From Termitomyces sp. T153 (taxonomy: Eukaryota > Basidiomycota > Agaricomycetes > Agaricales > Lyophyllaceae), in the NCBI GenBank assembly GCA_018296165.2, contig JACKQL020000005.1, forward strand, positions 124,001 to 188,000: a DNA stretch of 64,000 nucleotides. The letters run 5' to 3'. Under the pieces are notes generated by a model, which was not told the DNA's origin, searched no databases, and saw nothing but the letters and a program-made list of their open reading frames with translations. The position numbers and the translations under genes were made by a program. Below, piece by piece: positions 32,726 to 43,544 of the stretch (positions within the stretch are counted from its first letter, which is position 1; each line of letters opens with the position of its first letter).

Positions 32726-33630
32726 TGAGGGGCGCGAGTATCTGTGTCTATGATATTTGTATGAGGAAATATAACGTTTGGGCGTATAGTAATTAAAGGT
32801 GATTGAATGGGGGTAAAGGTGGTGGCGTAACATAAGGGAAAGATGGATAAAAAAGAAAAGAAAAGAAATATATAGGTCTGTGAGTCGCTCTTCAATACAT
32901 CTGGCAAGGACTTGCAGATTTCAGCCAAGCTTGGGTGTAAGTTGTCGAGTTAACCTCACTTTATTGTCAAAGGGTTTTTCTTGTCCGACTGAAGGGTGGT
33001 ACAATAGTACCTCCGGCGACGAACAAAGATAAAAAGCTCATATTTATTCTTCCTCTCTACCAGTATTTTTCATGTTCCGCTTCACGCTCCTTGTCCCGGT
33101 AGCCTGGAGAACATGGCAGTCGGAATGATTCCTGGGCGACATCATCGCATCTGTGGTACCACACTTCTAGGCCGCTTCCAAGTGGCAGTCGGTATGGAAA
33201 ACTTGGCACGATGTTATTTGCGATGTCATCTATCTCGAGTGGGGTGCTTTCAGTCTCAGTTGACTCTGTAGCTAGGTTTGAGAAGACTATCACTTCCATA
33301 TTGGAATCTCAAGCTGCTTCTCCCTGTTGATTATAATATTTCAAATTTTCATGGGTGATACTTGTACATGCTGATGCTTATAATTAGGACAATCATCACA
33401 AACAAGGAGCTCAGAATCACATATCTCTGTTTCATCTATCCCATAGACCTTAGGAGGATACAGCATTCTACTTGTTATCTTGGATCCTTTTCGAGAACCA
33501 TTCAACCTATAAAGCCAACCTCTATAGAGGCACACATGTTGACTTCTTTTTTACAAAGACCGCTTTGGCTCAAGAGCTGTCTATCACAAGTTTATCTCCA
33601 ATTGTTGTATTGCAGTTGACACGCCTAAAC
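32726..33630. other. Truncated DUF6533 fragments upstream of the intact copy
   Basis: Bases about 32990-33060 match the conserved YLWRRNKTKS-encoding segment of the DUF6533 genes (ACCTCCGGCGACGAACAAAGA) but then diverge. On the minus strand at 33299-33057 a frame with STETESTPLEIDDIANN resembles the tail of another such gene and has a counterpart at 21395. The area therefore looks like a chimera of partial copies. Confidence 0.5.
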
Positions 33631-35254
33631 ATGGAGATTGTTCAACAAATGTAAGTCTACCTCAGTTCTGGCTCATTTCGTTCTGAAATCTGGTCTATAC
33701 AAAACTCAGATTCGTCCGCGATCATCTAGCACTCGTCGCACTCTGTTAGTCAACTACTCATCCTCTTTCTGATGACTTTGTCTGTTGACTCTGTAGCGTA
33801 GCACTTCAAATTTATGATCACTTAATCACATCTGGCAAGTACTGACAAATTTGACATCGGTTGACGATTCACCTGAATTGGACAGGGAGTGAGATCGAGT
33901 ACCTCTGGCGACGGAACAAGACAAAAAGTACATACTTCTTCTTCCTCAACCGTTACTTTGCACTATTTTCTACGATTGTGGGCATTACAGGCATCTTTAC
34001 AGAAATTCCAGTGAATGTAAGCGCTGCTCTAGATAATCTTGTGATACAAAGCTGATTTGGCATGAAGAGGTCAGATCTGCCTACTTAATAGACACATTCT
34101 GCGAACATAAACATTGTTCCAGATGCATACAATATCATATCGCTCGACAGACCCTACTCATACTTCAACAGCTCATTGTTGGCGGTATTCGCTGATCATA
34201 TTTTTTCCTTTGATTCGAGTTCATCTCATGATTTGTTAGGATTAATTGCATTACGACTGTATGCGCTATATCATCGTCCCCTCTGGATACTATGGTTCAT
34301 GGCTGGTAGCGCCGCAGCGGGCCTCGCCATTGGAGGTGTATGTGTTTCCGAGTCAAACTTAAGTATCGCATTGAAATTCCCATGGAACAGTGGGCCTTAT
34401 TTAGGCAAAAATCTACAATTCAACTGGAGCGGGGATGTCATGTTGGCATATCTTTGTCCACGTACGTTCATCCGATGGATTGGATGATAAAACTTGAATA
34501 GCTTGAGATTGATCTCGTTTTCCAGAGCTTTTCGTAAGTGCAGTTGTTCTTTCACGAGGATATAAATACAGACTTTGAGCACAGATATTGCCACTCCCTG
34601 GTTAACACTGCTAGTATATGACACGACCTTATTTATCCTCGTGATGTATCACGCATGGAACGAATGGCATGAAAATGGGTTACGCATCAGTAAAAGAATG
34701 TTTCCGATTTATTACACCATGATCAGAGATGGTTAGTGGCCAGCTCGGGTTATGTGAAGTGGTACATGACATAACAACTTGCTTCAAGGAGCGATATACT
34801 TCGCGTAGGTTTCCTATTAAAGGTGTCACCAGGCATTGACTTTTCGTGCTCAGCGTTGTGGTACTTGCAAATTTGTCGAACATACTCACGTTCTATGTAT
34901 TTTTCCTTCCTCTCTCCTGCTCTGTTATTCCTGACGGTCTCCCAGCTCTGTGGCGTATGATATTTGAAAACTTAATTACTTATTTCTGACGTCATACGGT
35001 ATACAACCATTCATGCGCGGTGGGCTATCTATGTTTGCGAGCGTGTTTGTGTTTCTTTTGTTTCTCATCTCCGTCCAGTTGACCGCGATGATTATAGAGT
35101 ATCCAGCACCATGGTGTCACGTCTTATGCTCAATCTTCATGAAACTACGGATACTGGGATTTACAGCACATCCAGAATGAGTCAAAATCTACCGGAGCCG
35201 ATCTCATTCCGTCATCCCACGATTGAAGTTACCGCACAGTCACATAGAAACTAG
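33631..35254 (+). CDS. DUF6533-type multi-pass membrane protein, apparently intact copy
   Basis: Multi-exon gene from ATG 33631 (MEIVQQI) to TAG 35252-35254. Exons include FVRDHLALVAL, LQIYDHLITSGSEIEYLWRR (the DUF6533 signature), FLNRYFALFSTIVGITGIF, IARQTLLILQQLIVGG, LIALRLYALYHRPLWILWF, TPWLTLLVYDTTLFILVM and the C-terminal SRLMLNLHETTDTGIYS block. Several hydrophobic helices predict a multi-pass membrane protein. The third intron (33835-33885) uses a GC donor (GCAAGT), whereas the left copy has GTAAGG there. I found no stop in the exons I could place, but the region 34020-34130 and the last introns are not resolved with certainty. The function of the family is unknown. Confidence 0.6.
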
Positions 35255-35917
35255 GCAAGGTTACTACTATGTTGTCAATTCAGAGGCTTACTGTTTTTCC
35301 CTTCCGTCCACCTCTGTCACAGCTCAATCTTGCCTTTGAACACGACTCAACTTTGGGCACAAATGATTATATCAAATCTGTCCATCTGTGGTTTTTCGAG
35401 CCTTTAGTACTTATATTGTTGCCCAGTGAAAAACTTGTATTGCAGCTTGGCCATGTAAACTGCTTTGGCTGTCAGCCCAGTTGATATTGATAGCCTAATC
35501 TAGGACATGATTCTCAAAGAAGCCTTGATTGAAACATAGCAGCTAGTACTACACTCAGTGGTAAAGACTTTAAGATATATTTGCTAATGACGGTGAGACT
35601 TGAAGCTCGAAGTTTTTACAATTGGACAGCGGTAGATGAGCAGGTTATATTCGGCTTCTTATCTCGATCTTTTCTCATATAGTATCGTGAAGAGTCATCA
35701 ATGTCATAGGGTACTGGAACACTAGGTGACCACAAATGCGCATACAGGAAGATATGAAGAATACCAACAACGTCGAGGGCATGACACCGTTCAAGAGCTT
35801 GATTGCATAGGTTATTTCGATAACAGCGATTGGGAATAGACGATTTGAACGGAAAACAGAAGGGGCGCGTTTACGAGTACAAGAATCTTTAAAAGGTAAG
35901 CAGGTTTTGGAAAGCTA
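35255..35917. other. 3' flank of the intact DUF6533 gene
   Basis: Homologous to 23399-23930 but with CpGs retained. No additional gene seen. Confidence 0.5.
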
Positions 35918-35960
35918 AGAGCCTGTTCCACATGAAATTCGGAGCTGCTGAACAGGCTCT
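35918..35960. repeat. Short inverted repeat at the duplication edge
   Basis: Arms AGAGCCTGTTC (35918-35928) and GAACAGGCTCT (35950-35960) are perfect complements around a 21-nt loop. The left duplicate carries AGAGCCTGTTCAGCA at about 23928, which matches the complement of the right arm here. It resembles the ends of a small inverted-repeat element. The right arm overlaps the stop codon of the KA1 gene. Confidence 0.7.
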
Positions 35961-37076
35961 AAGTCGTAGCTTGGAGATCTGTGCGCCTGTGAAAGGGCCA
36001 TAAGCACGAAGAAGGAGGTAGATAGTAAGGTACATAAAGGTACATACTCTCGCAAGGTATCATACAGAAACTTGTAACTGCGGAGATTACCCTTGAGACG
36101 ACGTATATCGAGGCTATACGTGGTATCGAGATTTTCCAGGCGTGTAAGCTCGGCTGTAAAGCGCACCTCCTCTCCAGGATCCTCTGAACGTGGCCCATAA
36201 GCGATGGAATTGTTGTTAGGTGGCGCGTGAAGCAAGCCAACGTCGGAGTCGAGAGATGATGATAGGGAGGTAGGGTGACTCAATAGATGCGAAGGCTTGC
36301 GGGGTATAACGATAGGTTCGGGGGAAAGATGATTCTCTTGAGGTATCATATTTGGTACAGGCTGAGAGAGAGGTTGAATGGAAGATGTAGATGGTACAGG
36401 GGCAGGCGGCCCATGAATGTGTATATCCGGCGTGGTAGCTTCAGGAGGAAGCTCTGCGGGAATAGAAGGGTTAATTGATGTGCCGTGAGGAATGATGTTG
36501 CGAGATAATGTAGTTGACAGCTGGAGAAGTACGTTACACATGATGTCAAAACAGAACAACCTCGTACGTGCCTCCTTAGGTTCGTCCACGGGACCTGAAG
36601 ACTGTGAAAGGGGAGAAATATGGATCATCACTTCAAAACGTCTCATACCAAGTACTAACCAAGTTGGCTGTGAACGACCTCTCAAAGTCATCTTCCAAGC
36701 CCGAGTCCAGATTACGACGAGGGTAAGGTGTTTCGAGGACCTCTGAGGGTCGTGTTCTGGACATTATGCTCTTGCTATAGTCGTTTTCAGAAACGGTAAC
36801 CATACCCAAGTCTTCGAAATCGGTGGGTCGCCTGGGACGCGTGCAACGATATCGATATTCATGTTCCGCTTCAACCACAATGCCCATAGTCTCCAAGACA
36901 GAAAGGATGCGTTTCATGGCCTCTGGGGGAGATCCAGTTGTGATCATTGTTTGGTCGATCGCGCCACGATGGACGGCAAGCGTCGGATAGGTACCTTGAA
37001 TAATGGTCTTTATCGTCTTTGACGACGATGACGACGCAGTCGATGCAGAGGGTCGTGAGGGTGTCATAACTGGCAT
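35959..37076 (-). CDS. KA1-domain protein, catalytic-domain-less paralogue of the adjacent KIN4-type kinase
   Basis: Three exons (37076-36660, 36601-36048, 35986-35959) sum to 999 nt, 332 residues. The introns are 58 and 61 nt, GT-AG. The first exon matches the kinase gene's KA1 N-terminal half (HRGAIDQTMITTGSPPE against HHGAVDQSMITTKPPPE; YRYRC against YKYRC). The second ends YSLDIRRLKGNLRSYKFLYD, nearly identical to the kinase's last large exon. The final exon gives LRERTDLQATT against LRERADLQR. Intron positions are shared, so this is a partial tandem duplication. No kinase domain is present upstream to 37700. KA1 domains bind acidic phospholipids, so a membrane-binding competitor is conceivable. 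The start at 37076 is the first in-frame Met and is not proven. Confidence 0.7.
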
Positions 37077-37713
37077 GCACGCTGTCGTAGTCGGGCTGCA
37101 GAGTAGTCGTGAATGTTATGAGACAAAAATACTTTCGGGTGTCTAAATGCAGTGGCGTTAATAGTCAGCGTCTGAGATCGTTCACCATGGGCTTCGCTAT
37201 CAATATCGATTGATGCCGATCCATGTATGCAAGATGAGATGCATGCTTTGCTTCCGACTCGGACTCAGTGTATGTATGAATCCAACCGTTTTTAGCCTCC
37301 GACAATTACAAGCCAGAACAAGGTTGAGCAAAAGGGGAAAAACGGAAACTATTTACATATGTAGTAACAAGCCGCAATATCCACGAAGTGCTAGAAACAA
37401 CAAGGAGTACGGGAAGCAAACTAGCTGTGGGATAACAAGGAAAACAAACAGACAGTACAAAACGAAAGAATGTTCAGACTTGGTAACGAGAGGTGATTGA
37501 TAATTAGGATATGATGTACGTGTACTTCAAATTTGAGGTGTTGGCTCCACCCGTTTGTAAAAAGACAGAAAAAAAGAAAAGGGCAGAAGGCGTCATACAT
37601 ACGTCTTTGATAGGTATAAAAAGTGTGTTCGAGGTAACCTATTAGCGCCAATGGCGGTCCGATCCGGGGGCGACACGAATAATTGGTGGGAGCATGCATG
37701 CTACGACGTTGGC
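37077..37713. other. Intergenic between the KA1 paralogue and the kinase gene
   Basis: AT-rich, no gene seen. It should contain the kinase terminator and the paralogue's promoter. Confidence 0.5.
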
Positions 37714-40700
37714 CTACCGTTGCAGGTCCGCGCGTCTATCAAGCGACGGATCAGCTCTGAAAACGTCCAAGAGAGAACAACGAAACTCACTCTCGTAGCA
37801 TGTCGTACAAGAACTTGTAACTCCTCAAATTACCCTTTAGCCTCCTGACATCGAGGCTATACGTATCGTTCAATCTGTCGATCCGCGTCAGTTCAACCGA
37901 GAACTTGACTTCGTCACCCGCGTCCTGCGCAGGATCTCCGTATGTCGCAACATTGTTCATGCCTGTCGGTTCCGTTGTGAGAGGAGAGGATAGGTCGTCA
38001 TCAAGAGATGACGTGAGCCCCGCGGCTGAGGCCTGAGAAGATTGTCGCCTCATAAGAAGCCCACGTAGCATACCTCCTGGCGCTGAGAACGTAGTAGGTG
38101 AAGGCATTGGCAGACCGCGCTTGTCCACCTACAACAAAACAAACTCGTCAGATCCAGTATAAGAGAACCTCAAGAAACGACGTACTCCATTGCTCGCTGC
38201 ACTACCCACCACATTAACCACAGCCAAGCCAGCAGACGAAGGAGGCGTCGACGTTCCGCCCATGACCATAGAACCCTTTCGCCGTTTGACCCGCACACAC
38301 CGATACTTATATTCACTTTCTACCTGGACACCGACACCCATAGATTCAAGCACGGCACGCACATGCCGAATGACCTCTGGTGGTGGTTTTGTAGTAATCA
38401 TTGACTGATCCACCGCCCCGTGGTGCGCCCGCAGTACGCTCCACGGATGTTGCGGCGGCTGCTGGTGCTGTTGCCGTGAGTACGAAGTGGTACGGTCCCT
38501 GCTCCTATCACCGCGCCCGCCGATAGTAACAGAATTGCGGAAGCGCGAAACGAGACTCGGCGTGTTGGTTATAGCATTGACAGCCATCATATCAGCCGTC
38601 GCGTTAGACGGGGTGCGCTGAGGCTTGTGCGAAGATGTGGAAGGCACGCGAGACGTGTCGGCATTTGGAGTGGGGGTGGTGACAACCACCGGTACCGGAA
38701 GCAGATGCTCCTCCCTTTTTTCAGCAGGCCTCATACTGGTGTGGTGGGCGTGTTCTACCGCCTGAGTAGAGGTTGCGCTTACATCCACCGTTTTAGGCTC
38801 CTCATCCGCGTCCATAGCCCTGCTTCTACCCCGGAACCACGCCATAACTTTACGCGCCTTGCTAGTCGACGCCTGCAACCCAACACCAGCTTCGAAGCCC
38901 ACATCCGCATCAGTACCAGAGAACGCCTGCTTGACGCCAGCACTCTGCGGGGGTGGAGCACTCTTCGGGGGTGGAGCGCTCTTCGAAGCCGACTTCTCCG
39001 CCTTCTCCTTCTCCTTTTCCTTGACTTTACCGTTAACGACCTCCTCTCCAGAGCTCGGTATACCCCTCTTGGAAGCCCTCCGCCTGAACGGGTCGACTAT
39101 CACAGTCAAAGTATTCCTTCTGCTCTTCTTTCCTTCGTCCTTCTTTTCCTTCTCCTTTACCTCCTTATGGTTCTTCTCAGGAGACGGACTCAACACACTG
39201 TTATCAGACCGCGCACTATCGCTGGGCACGCGTGAAGGGGTGCTTGCAGTGTGGGATGTACCAGAAGACGGCGAGGTGATACCGTTGACCAACTTTCCGA
39301 GCCCTGTTTTACCTATAGAAATGTGTCTCTCATGACTGGAGGCGCGTTCTGCAGCGGGGGCAGTATGCGGGGGTGTAGTGACCTTTGCAGGCGAGACGGG
39401 AGGGCTGGCAGCGTCGACATGGATATTTGGTGTGAGGGGAGGAACAGAAGTTGACGTTGGGGCAACTGGGGTAGACGGAGTGCGTTTGTGAGTGCGTATG
39501 GGTGTTGGTATTTTGGAGGATGCGGAGGACGCGGATGTGGGCATGGTGGGTGTTCCGCGAGATGCAGACGAAGACGAAGACGAACCATTAATCGTCGTCG
39601 CCGTAGGAGGGGGGGATGGAAGAGGCTTGGACTTGCTTGAAGAGGCCGATGCTTGTCGCTCTTTGGGAACGGGCGATGCGACGCTCGGAAGACCGTCTAC
39701 CCGCGGCTTTTGCGTTGAATCTGGTCGTTCTTCTTGAGTTTCCTGGGAGGTGCGTCCTTCCCGATCCTCGCTGCGTCTCGGACTCTTCCCATGGCCCCGA
39801 GGCTCCGCATTATACTCAACCTGGATTGTATGCCTAAATCCACCCGCACCGCTCCCAGCTCCATTTGCCTTGTGTCCTTTGGGCGTTTGCGGGGCTTCTG
39901 CGACATGCAGGGCTGCCTTTGCAGAAGGTGGAGGTGGACCGAATGGATCGTCGTCTCCGTCGAGCATTGGTCTTCTCGACACAGAAGCAGACACGGGAGA
40001 AGACACAGGTACATTCGTAAGGGTAGACACATCAACAGACGAGTCATAGAAGAACTCAGGTTGGGTGGACTGACTCCTAGAAGGCGAGACGGCATTTTCA
40101 GCTGCAGCTTGACGGTGGCCACTCCCACTTGGCTGGATGTGCTGGCTCTGCGTGCGTCCAACTGGTGGCGCGATAGCTTGTTGTTGCGCGGCTTGGGCAG
40201 CAGCACGCATTTGACGCTGATACGCCAGACGCCTTTGCTGATGCTGATCGAGAGCTAAACGCTCTAATTGTTCGACAGTGCGCCCAAAAGCAGTCGGTAC
40301 TCCAGCCGGGGGTGGAGATATACCATCTTTCGGTGTCGCATACCCCGAGAGCCACGGATGACGCATCACCTCTTCGAGGCTGCTGCGGCGCGCGGGGTCG
40401 GGAACGAGCATTATCGACAAAAGATCACGAGCCTCGGTGGAAATATAATCGGGGAAGGAGAGTGGCGTGTTAACAATGTACTTGTAGAGCAGATTAATGT
40501 TATCCCCATCTGGATTCGCTGGGTCATCGTCGAAGGGCAGGTAACCTGCTAACATAGCATAGAGGATGACACCACAGGACCAGATGTCCACAGCACTACC
40601 AACGTAGAGGCCCTCGCTGATGACAAGCTCGGGTGCGGCATAACAGGGCGAGCCACATGACGTTTGCATAAGGTCATCAGCACGGTGTTCGAAACGATTA

Positions 40701-41447
40701 GCAAATCCAAAGTCGGTTATTATAACATTACGGTGTCGATCTAACAGTAGATTCTCGAGCTTTAGGTCACGATGGACGATTTTCTTCTGGTGAATGTACC
40801 ACACGCCTGAGATGAGCTGAGAGAAAAGCTTTGCCGCGTCTCGCTCCCGCAGGTAACGGTGAGCTAAGATATGGTCGAAGAGCTCGCCTCCCGAGGCATA
40901 TTCCAAGATAATACCGATGTATTTGTCAGTCTCGATAACGTCGTATAGCCGAACGATGTTCGGATGTTTAAGAGTCTAGTTCTTGATTAGAAAATCGCGA
41001 GAAAAAGAAAAAAAAATAGATAGTCACCCTGAGGACTTCAATTTCGCGTTCGACTTTTGACATGCGGACACGACTGTCTACACTTCCGCGTCTGATGAGT
41101 TTGACTGCAACCTCTTCGCCCCACTGGCAGTGTAGTCCAAGTTTAACCTTGCCAAACTCGCCCTCACCGAGCGTTTGGAGCAGCAGGTAAGGTCCGAACT
41201 TGGGGATTGTTCGACGTGGGTGAGCCGTGGCATAGGCTACGGCAGCTGGATGTGAATAAACATCGGTGAATGGGGGCGTTTCATCCCGCGCAGAGGACCC
41301 ATGGTTGCCGTGCGAGACGACAGTGTGAGATGCTCGTTGCTGACGCCTCGACGATGAAGACGGCTGGGCCTGGTGCACAGCTGCAGAGACTGGCCGGGCA
41401 CCAGAAGACAGCTGTGGCGGGAGCTGGAGGCTGGCAGAGGGCTGCAT
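37714..41447 (-). CDS. KIN4-type Ser/Thr protein kinase with C-terminal KA1 domain
   Basis: Four exons (41447-41028, 40975-38186, 38128-37791, 37735-37714) total 3570 nt, 1189 residues. The kinase domain (about 85-350) has GEGEFG at 94-99, VAVKL (Lys 116), HRDLKLEN (catalytic Asp near 210), DFG near 228-230, and an activation segment ending TSCGSPCYAAPE. The insert FDDDPANPDGDNINLLYKYI is the hallmark of fungal KIN4-like kinases of the Snf1/AMPK-related group. A long Ser/Pro/Lys-rich linker (about 360-1000) contains S-A-P-P-P-K-like repeats. The C-terminal KA1 module is split over exons 2-4. KIN4 relatives act in the spindle position checkpoint or in growth and stress signalling in yeasts; which role applies here is not shown. 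ATG 41447 gives a plausible disordered leader. Confidence 0.92.
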
Positions 41448-42221
41448 GGAGTGCCCTGGATGTGGTAGGAAGAAAGCTGTGGGCAGCTGTGAGCCCGCTG
41501 TCGTTGGTTATATCAACAAAAGGGCCGCCGAGCTTGGTCAACCCAAAGCGTGTGAACTCTTTGATCGCATCTTTCTCTCCTCGACAACTTTTGTCCTGAA
41601 TCTCCCGTCGGTGTTTCATCCCAGAGACGAGCGACTTCAATACATTGGGTACTATTCTAAGAGTACCTCGGCGCAACGGGTGAAGAACTACCGGGACGAG
41701 TCATTTGAAATTTCCATTCCGCGAATTGACCTGATACATTTTCTTTGCCGCGTTACATGACCAGCCGCCGCGATCCCTCTAAATCCTCGCGGGAATTATG
41801 TGTTCGTTCATGCATTCGATTCAGACATGATGGCCCTCGGTCGACGTTTCTTCTGCAGGTCAACGCACACTGTCCATGGACCGAGTACTAGCGAGCCCTT
41901 ATCAGTATCAGACAATGACCTCAAAATGATAACCATATCTTCCGAAACATATTCATCAAAAACTGTGCAGAAGGCTATCCGCTGCGCCACTTTTGAACAC
42001 GTTTGTTATCGATGGTCTATTTTTAGCTGCTCTGACATGTGCCGTAATTTAGAAAAGTTGCACGTTTGAGTTCAAATTGAAATTCAAAATTACAACTATC
42101 GTACACGCACTTGAAGCATTCTGCTTGTCTGTATATGAGAGTTCTCGCGGATACCAATAACGACAGAGAGGAATTTAATGGTACGAGCGTCGACAGGTTT
42201 CAAGACATCTATGTATCACGT
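41448..42221. other. Intergenic upstream of the kinase gene
   Basis: No supported gene. Open stretches here are short or antisense to real exons. Confidence 0.5.
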
Positions 42222-42655
42222 TCAGAGCAAGAACGCCATAACTCCTGCTACAGCAGCTGCAACTGCGCCCTCCGGGTTGACTCCAATGGCGGCATTTCCG
42301 GTATTAGTGGGCGAAGAGGTGCCCGTGGTGGTCACAGTGGAGACCGCCGGAGCGGTAGAGCTCGTACGCGACGAGGTAGAGGGGCTCGTCGTGCTCGTGC
42401 TCGTGCTTGTGCTTGTGCTCGTGCTGCTAGAGCTCGTAGTAGACTCGGACGTGCTCGTGGGAGAAGTCGAAGTACGCGTCCTACAGACGGATCAAACCGC
42501 CGTCAGTCAAAGAACAGCTTCAAAAGGACGAAGAGGGAGAAACAAGCGAACAGAATGGACAACACAGACCCTGGTACAATACTCGTGATGGTGACCTGTG
42601 CCTCTACGGCGACCGCAGCGAAGAAGAGCGCAGCGATAGCAGAGATAAATTTCAT
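42222..42655 (-). CDS. Small GPI-anchored Ser/Thr-rich secreted protein
   Basis: Two exons (42655-42570, 42480-42222) with an 89-nt intron give 114 residues. Start MKFISAIAALFFAAVAVEAQ is a clear signal peptide, cleaved probably after the E-A. The middle is almost pure Ser/Thr (repeated S-T-S-T), expected to be heavily O-glycosylated. The C-terminus (NTGNAAIG then GAVAAAVAGVMAFLL) fits a GPI-attachment site followed by a hydrophobic tail. Such proteins are common cell-wall components of basidiomycetes. The intron uses GTCTGT at the donor; splicing keeps frame across Gly-Thr-Arg. The opposite strand also stays open through the repetitive exon, which is a composition artefact. Confidence 0.8.
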
Positions 42656-43544
42656 GGTAGAGAAAAAGTTCAGTAGGTCGGCTGAGCTAGGCAAGTATTT
42701 CTGCGCGAAGTTTCGTGGGTGTAGTGCACCTAGGACTTTGGGGCAGAGATTTCGGGGTCGTTTAGGATTTATACAGAGGCGGATATGTGATCACTATGAC
42801 GCGATATCTACGTCTCAGACTTCGAGGTCTCAACGTTCAACGCGCGACACACTCGAGAGGGCGTCATCCGCTTCTATCTGAACGCCACCGTCATTAATCC
42901 TCATGTATCCTTCCTAACAGCCCGAGCCATTCAACTCTAAAAACGCCGAGAAACGCGCGGTACATTGCAGCCAGCCTAGATTTATTTTAAACAATCACAG
43001 CCTGCTATCTCCAGCCCTCTTTGTCTCGCGGTTTGACGTCATTCCGAGCAATATGTAAGCTGTTCAAGAATAGCCAGGCCATAGTAGTTACTTAGTAGTT
43101 ATTTTGTTGTGTTTTTAGACCAATCGAGGTGCGGATAAGTAGTGGAGTAGAAAGCAGAAGAGACTATATGTAGTAACGTTCACGCGCCAAGAAAATATGG
43201 ATGGTTGTTTGGTTTATAATACTCACCAATACTAACCCTTGTAAGCACCAGTGGCACCAGCGATCAGCAAAATTATGTGGCAAATTATCACATCTTGTGG
43301 TTTTGAAATACTTATTCAGATGGCTGATACTATATAGCTTCAAGAGCTCAGCGAGTACGTTTTTGGTCTTGAACGAACGTGCCAGCATAAACACGTGGTA
43401 TTCGGCAATCACCGACGTTCACTTGCCTACATATCTTTCTCTGAACTTTCCAAATTCCTCACCAGCACATCGCAACGACAACCGCAGACAACGCCCCAGC
43501 GTCTGCGCGTAAAATTCATCTGCATCTCCCTCTTCTACAGTTTT
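42656..43544. other. Divergent intergenic region with TATA box
   Basis: Lies between the GPI-anchored protein (minus) and the F-box/WD40 gene (plus). The minus strand has TATAAATCC at 42773-42765, about 110 nt before the GPI-protein ATG. No gene seen. Confidence 0.5.
42766..42773 (-). promoter_or_regulatory. TATA box of the GPI-anchored protein gene
   Basis: TATAAATC on the minus strand, roughly 110 nt upstream of the start codon at 42655. Confidence 0.4.

Larger units (their letters stand above)
33220..35945. repeat. Right copy of the segmental duplication (DUF6533 locus)
   Basis: Direct-orientation counterpart of 21220-23950. It retains normal CpG content and an open gene, and ends at the inverted repeat at 35918-35960. 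Confidence 0.85.

Noticed and set aside
37757..37790. 34-nt intron giving a READPSLD C-terminus of the kinase
   Set aside because: Too short for this genome; the acceptor 21 nt farther gives a 55-nt intron and LRERADLQR, matching the paralogue's LRERTDLQ.
38627..39835. Overlapping plus-strand frames of 80-200 codons
   Set aside because: Antisense to the low-complexity linker of the KIN4-type kinase exon; no motifs.
42178..42881. Long plus-strand open frames rich in Arg/Gly or Val/Leu opposite the GPI-anchored protein
   Set aside because: They are antisense shadows of the Ser/Thr-repeat exon; the minus strand has signal peptide, intron and GPI tail.
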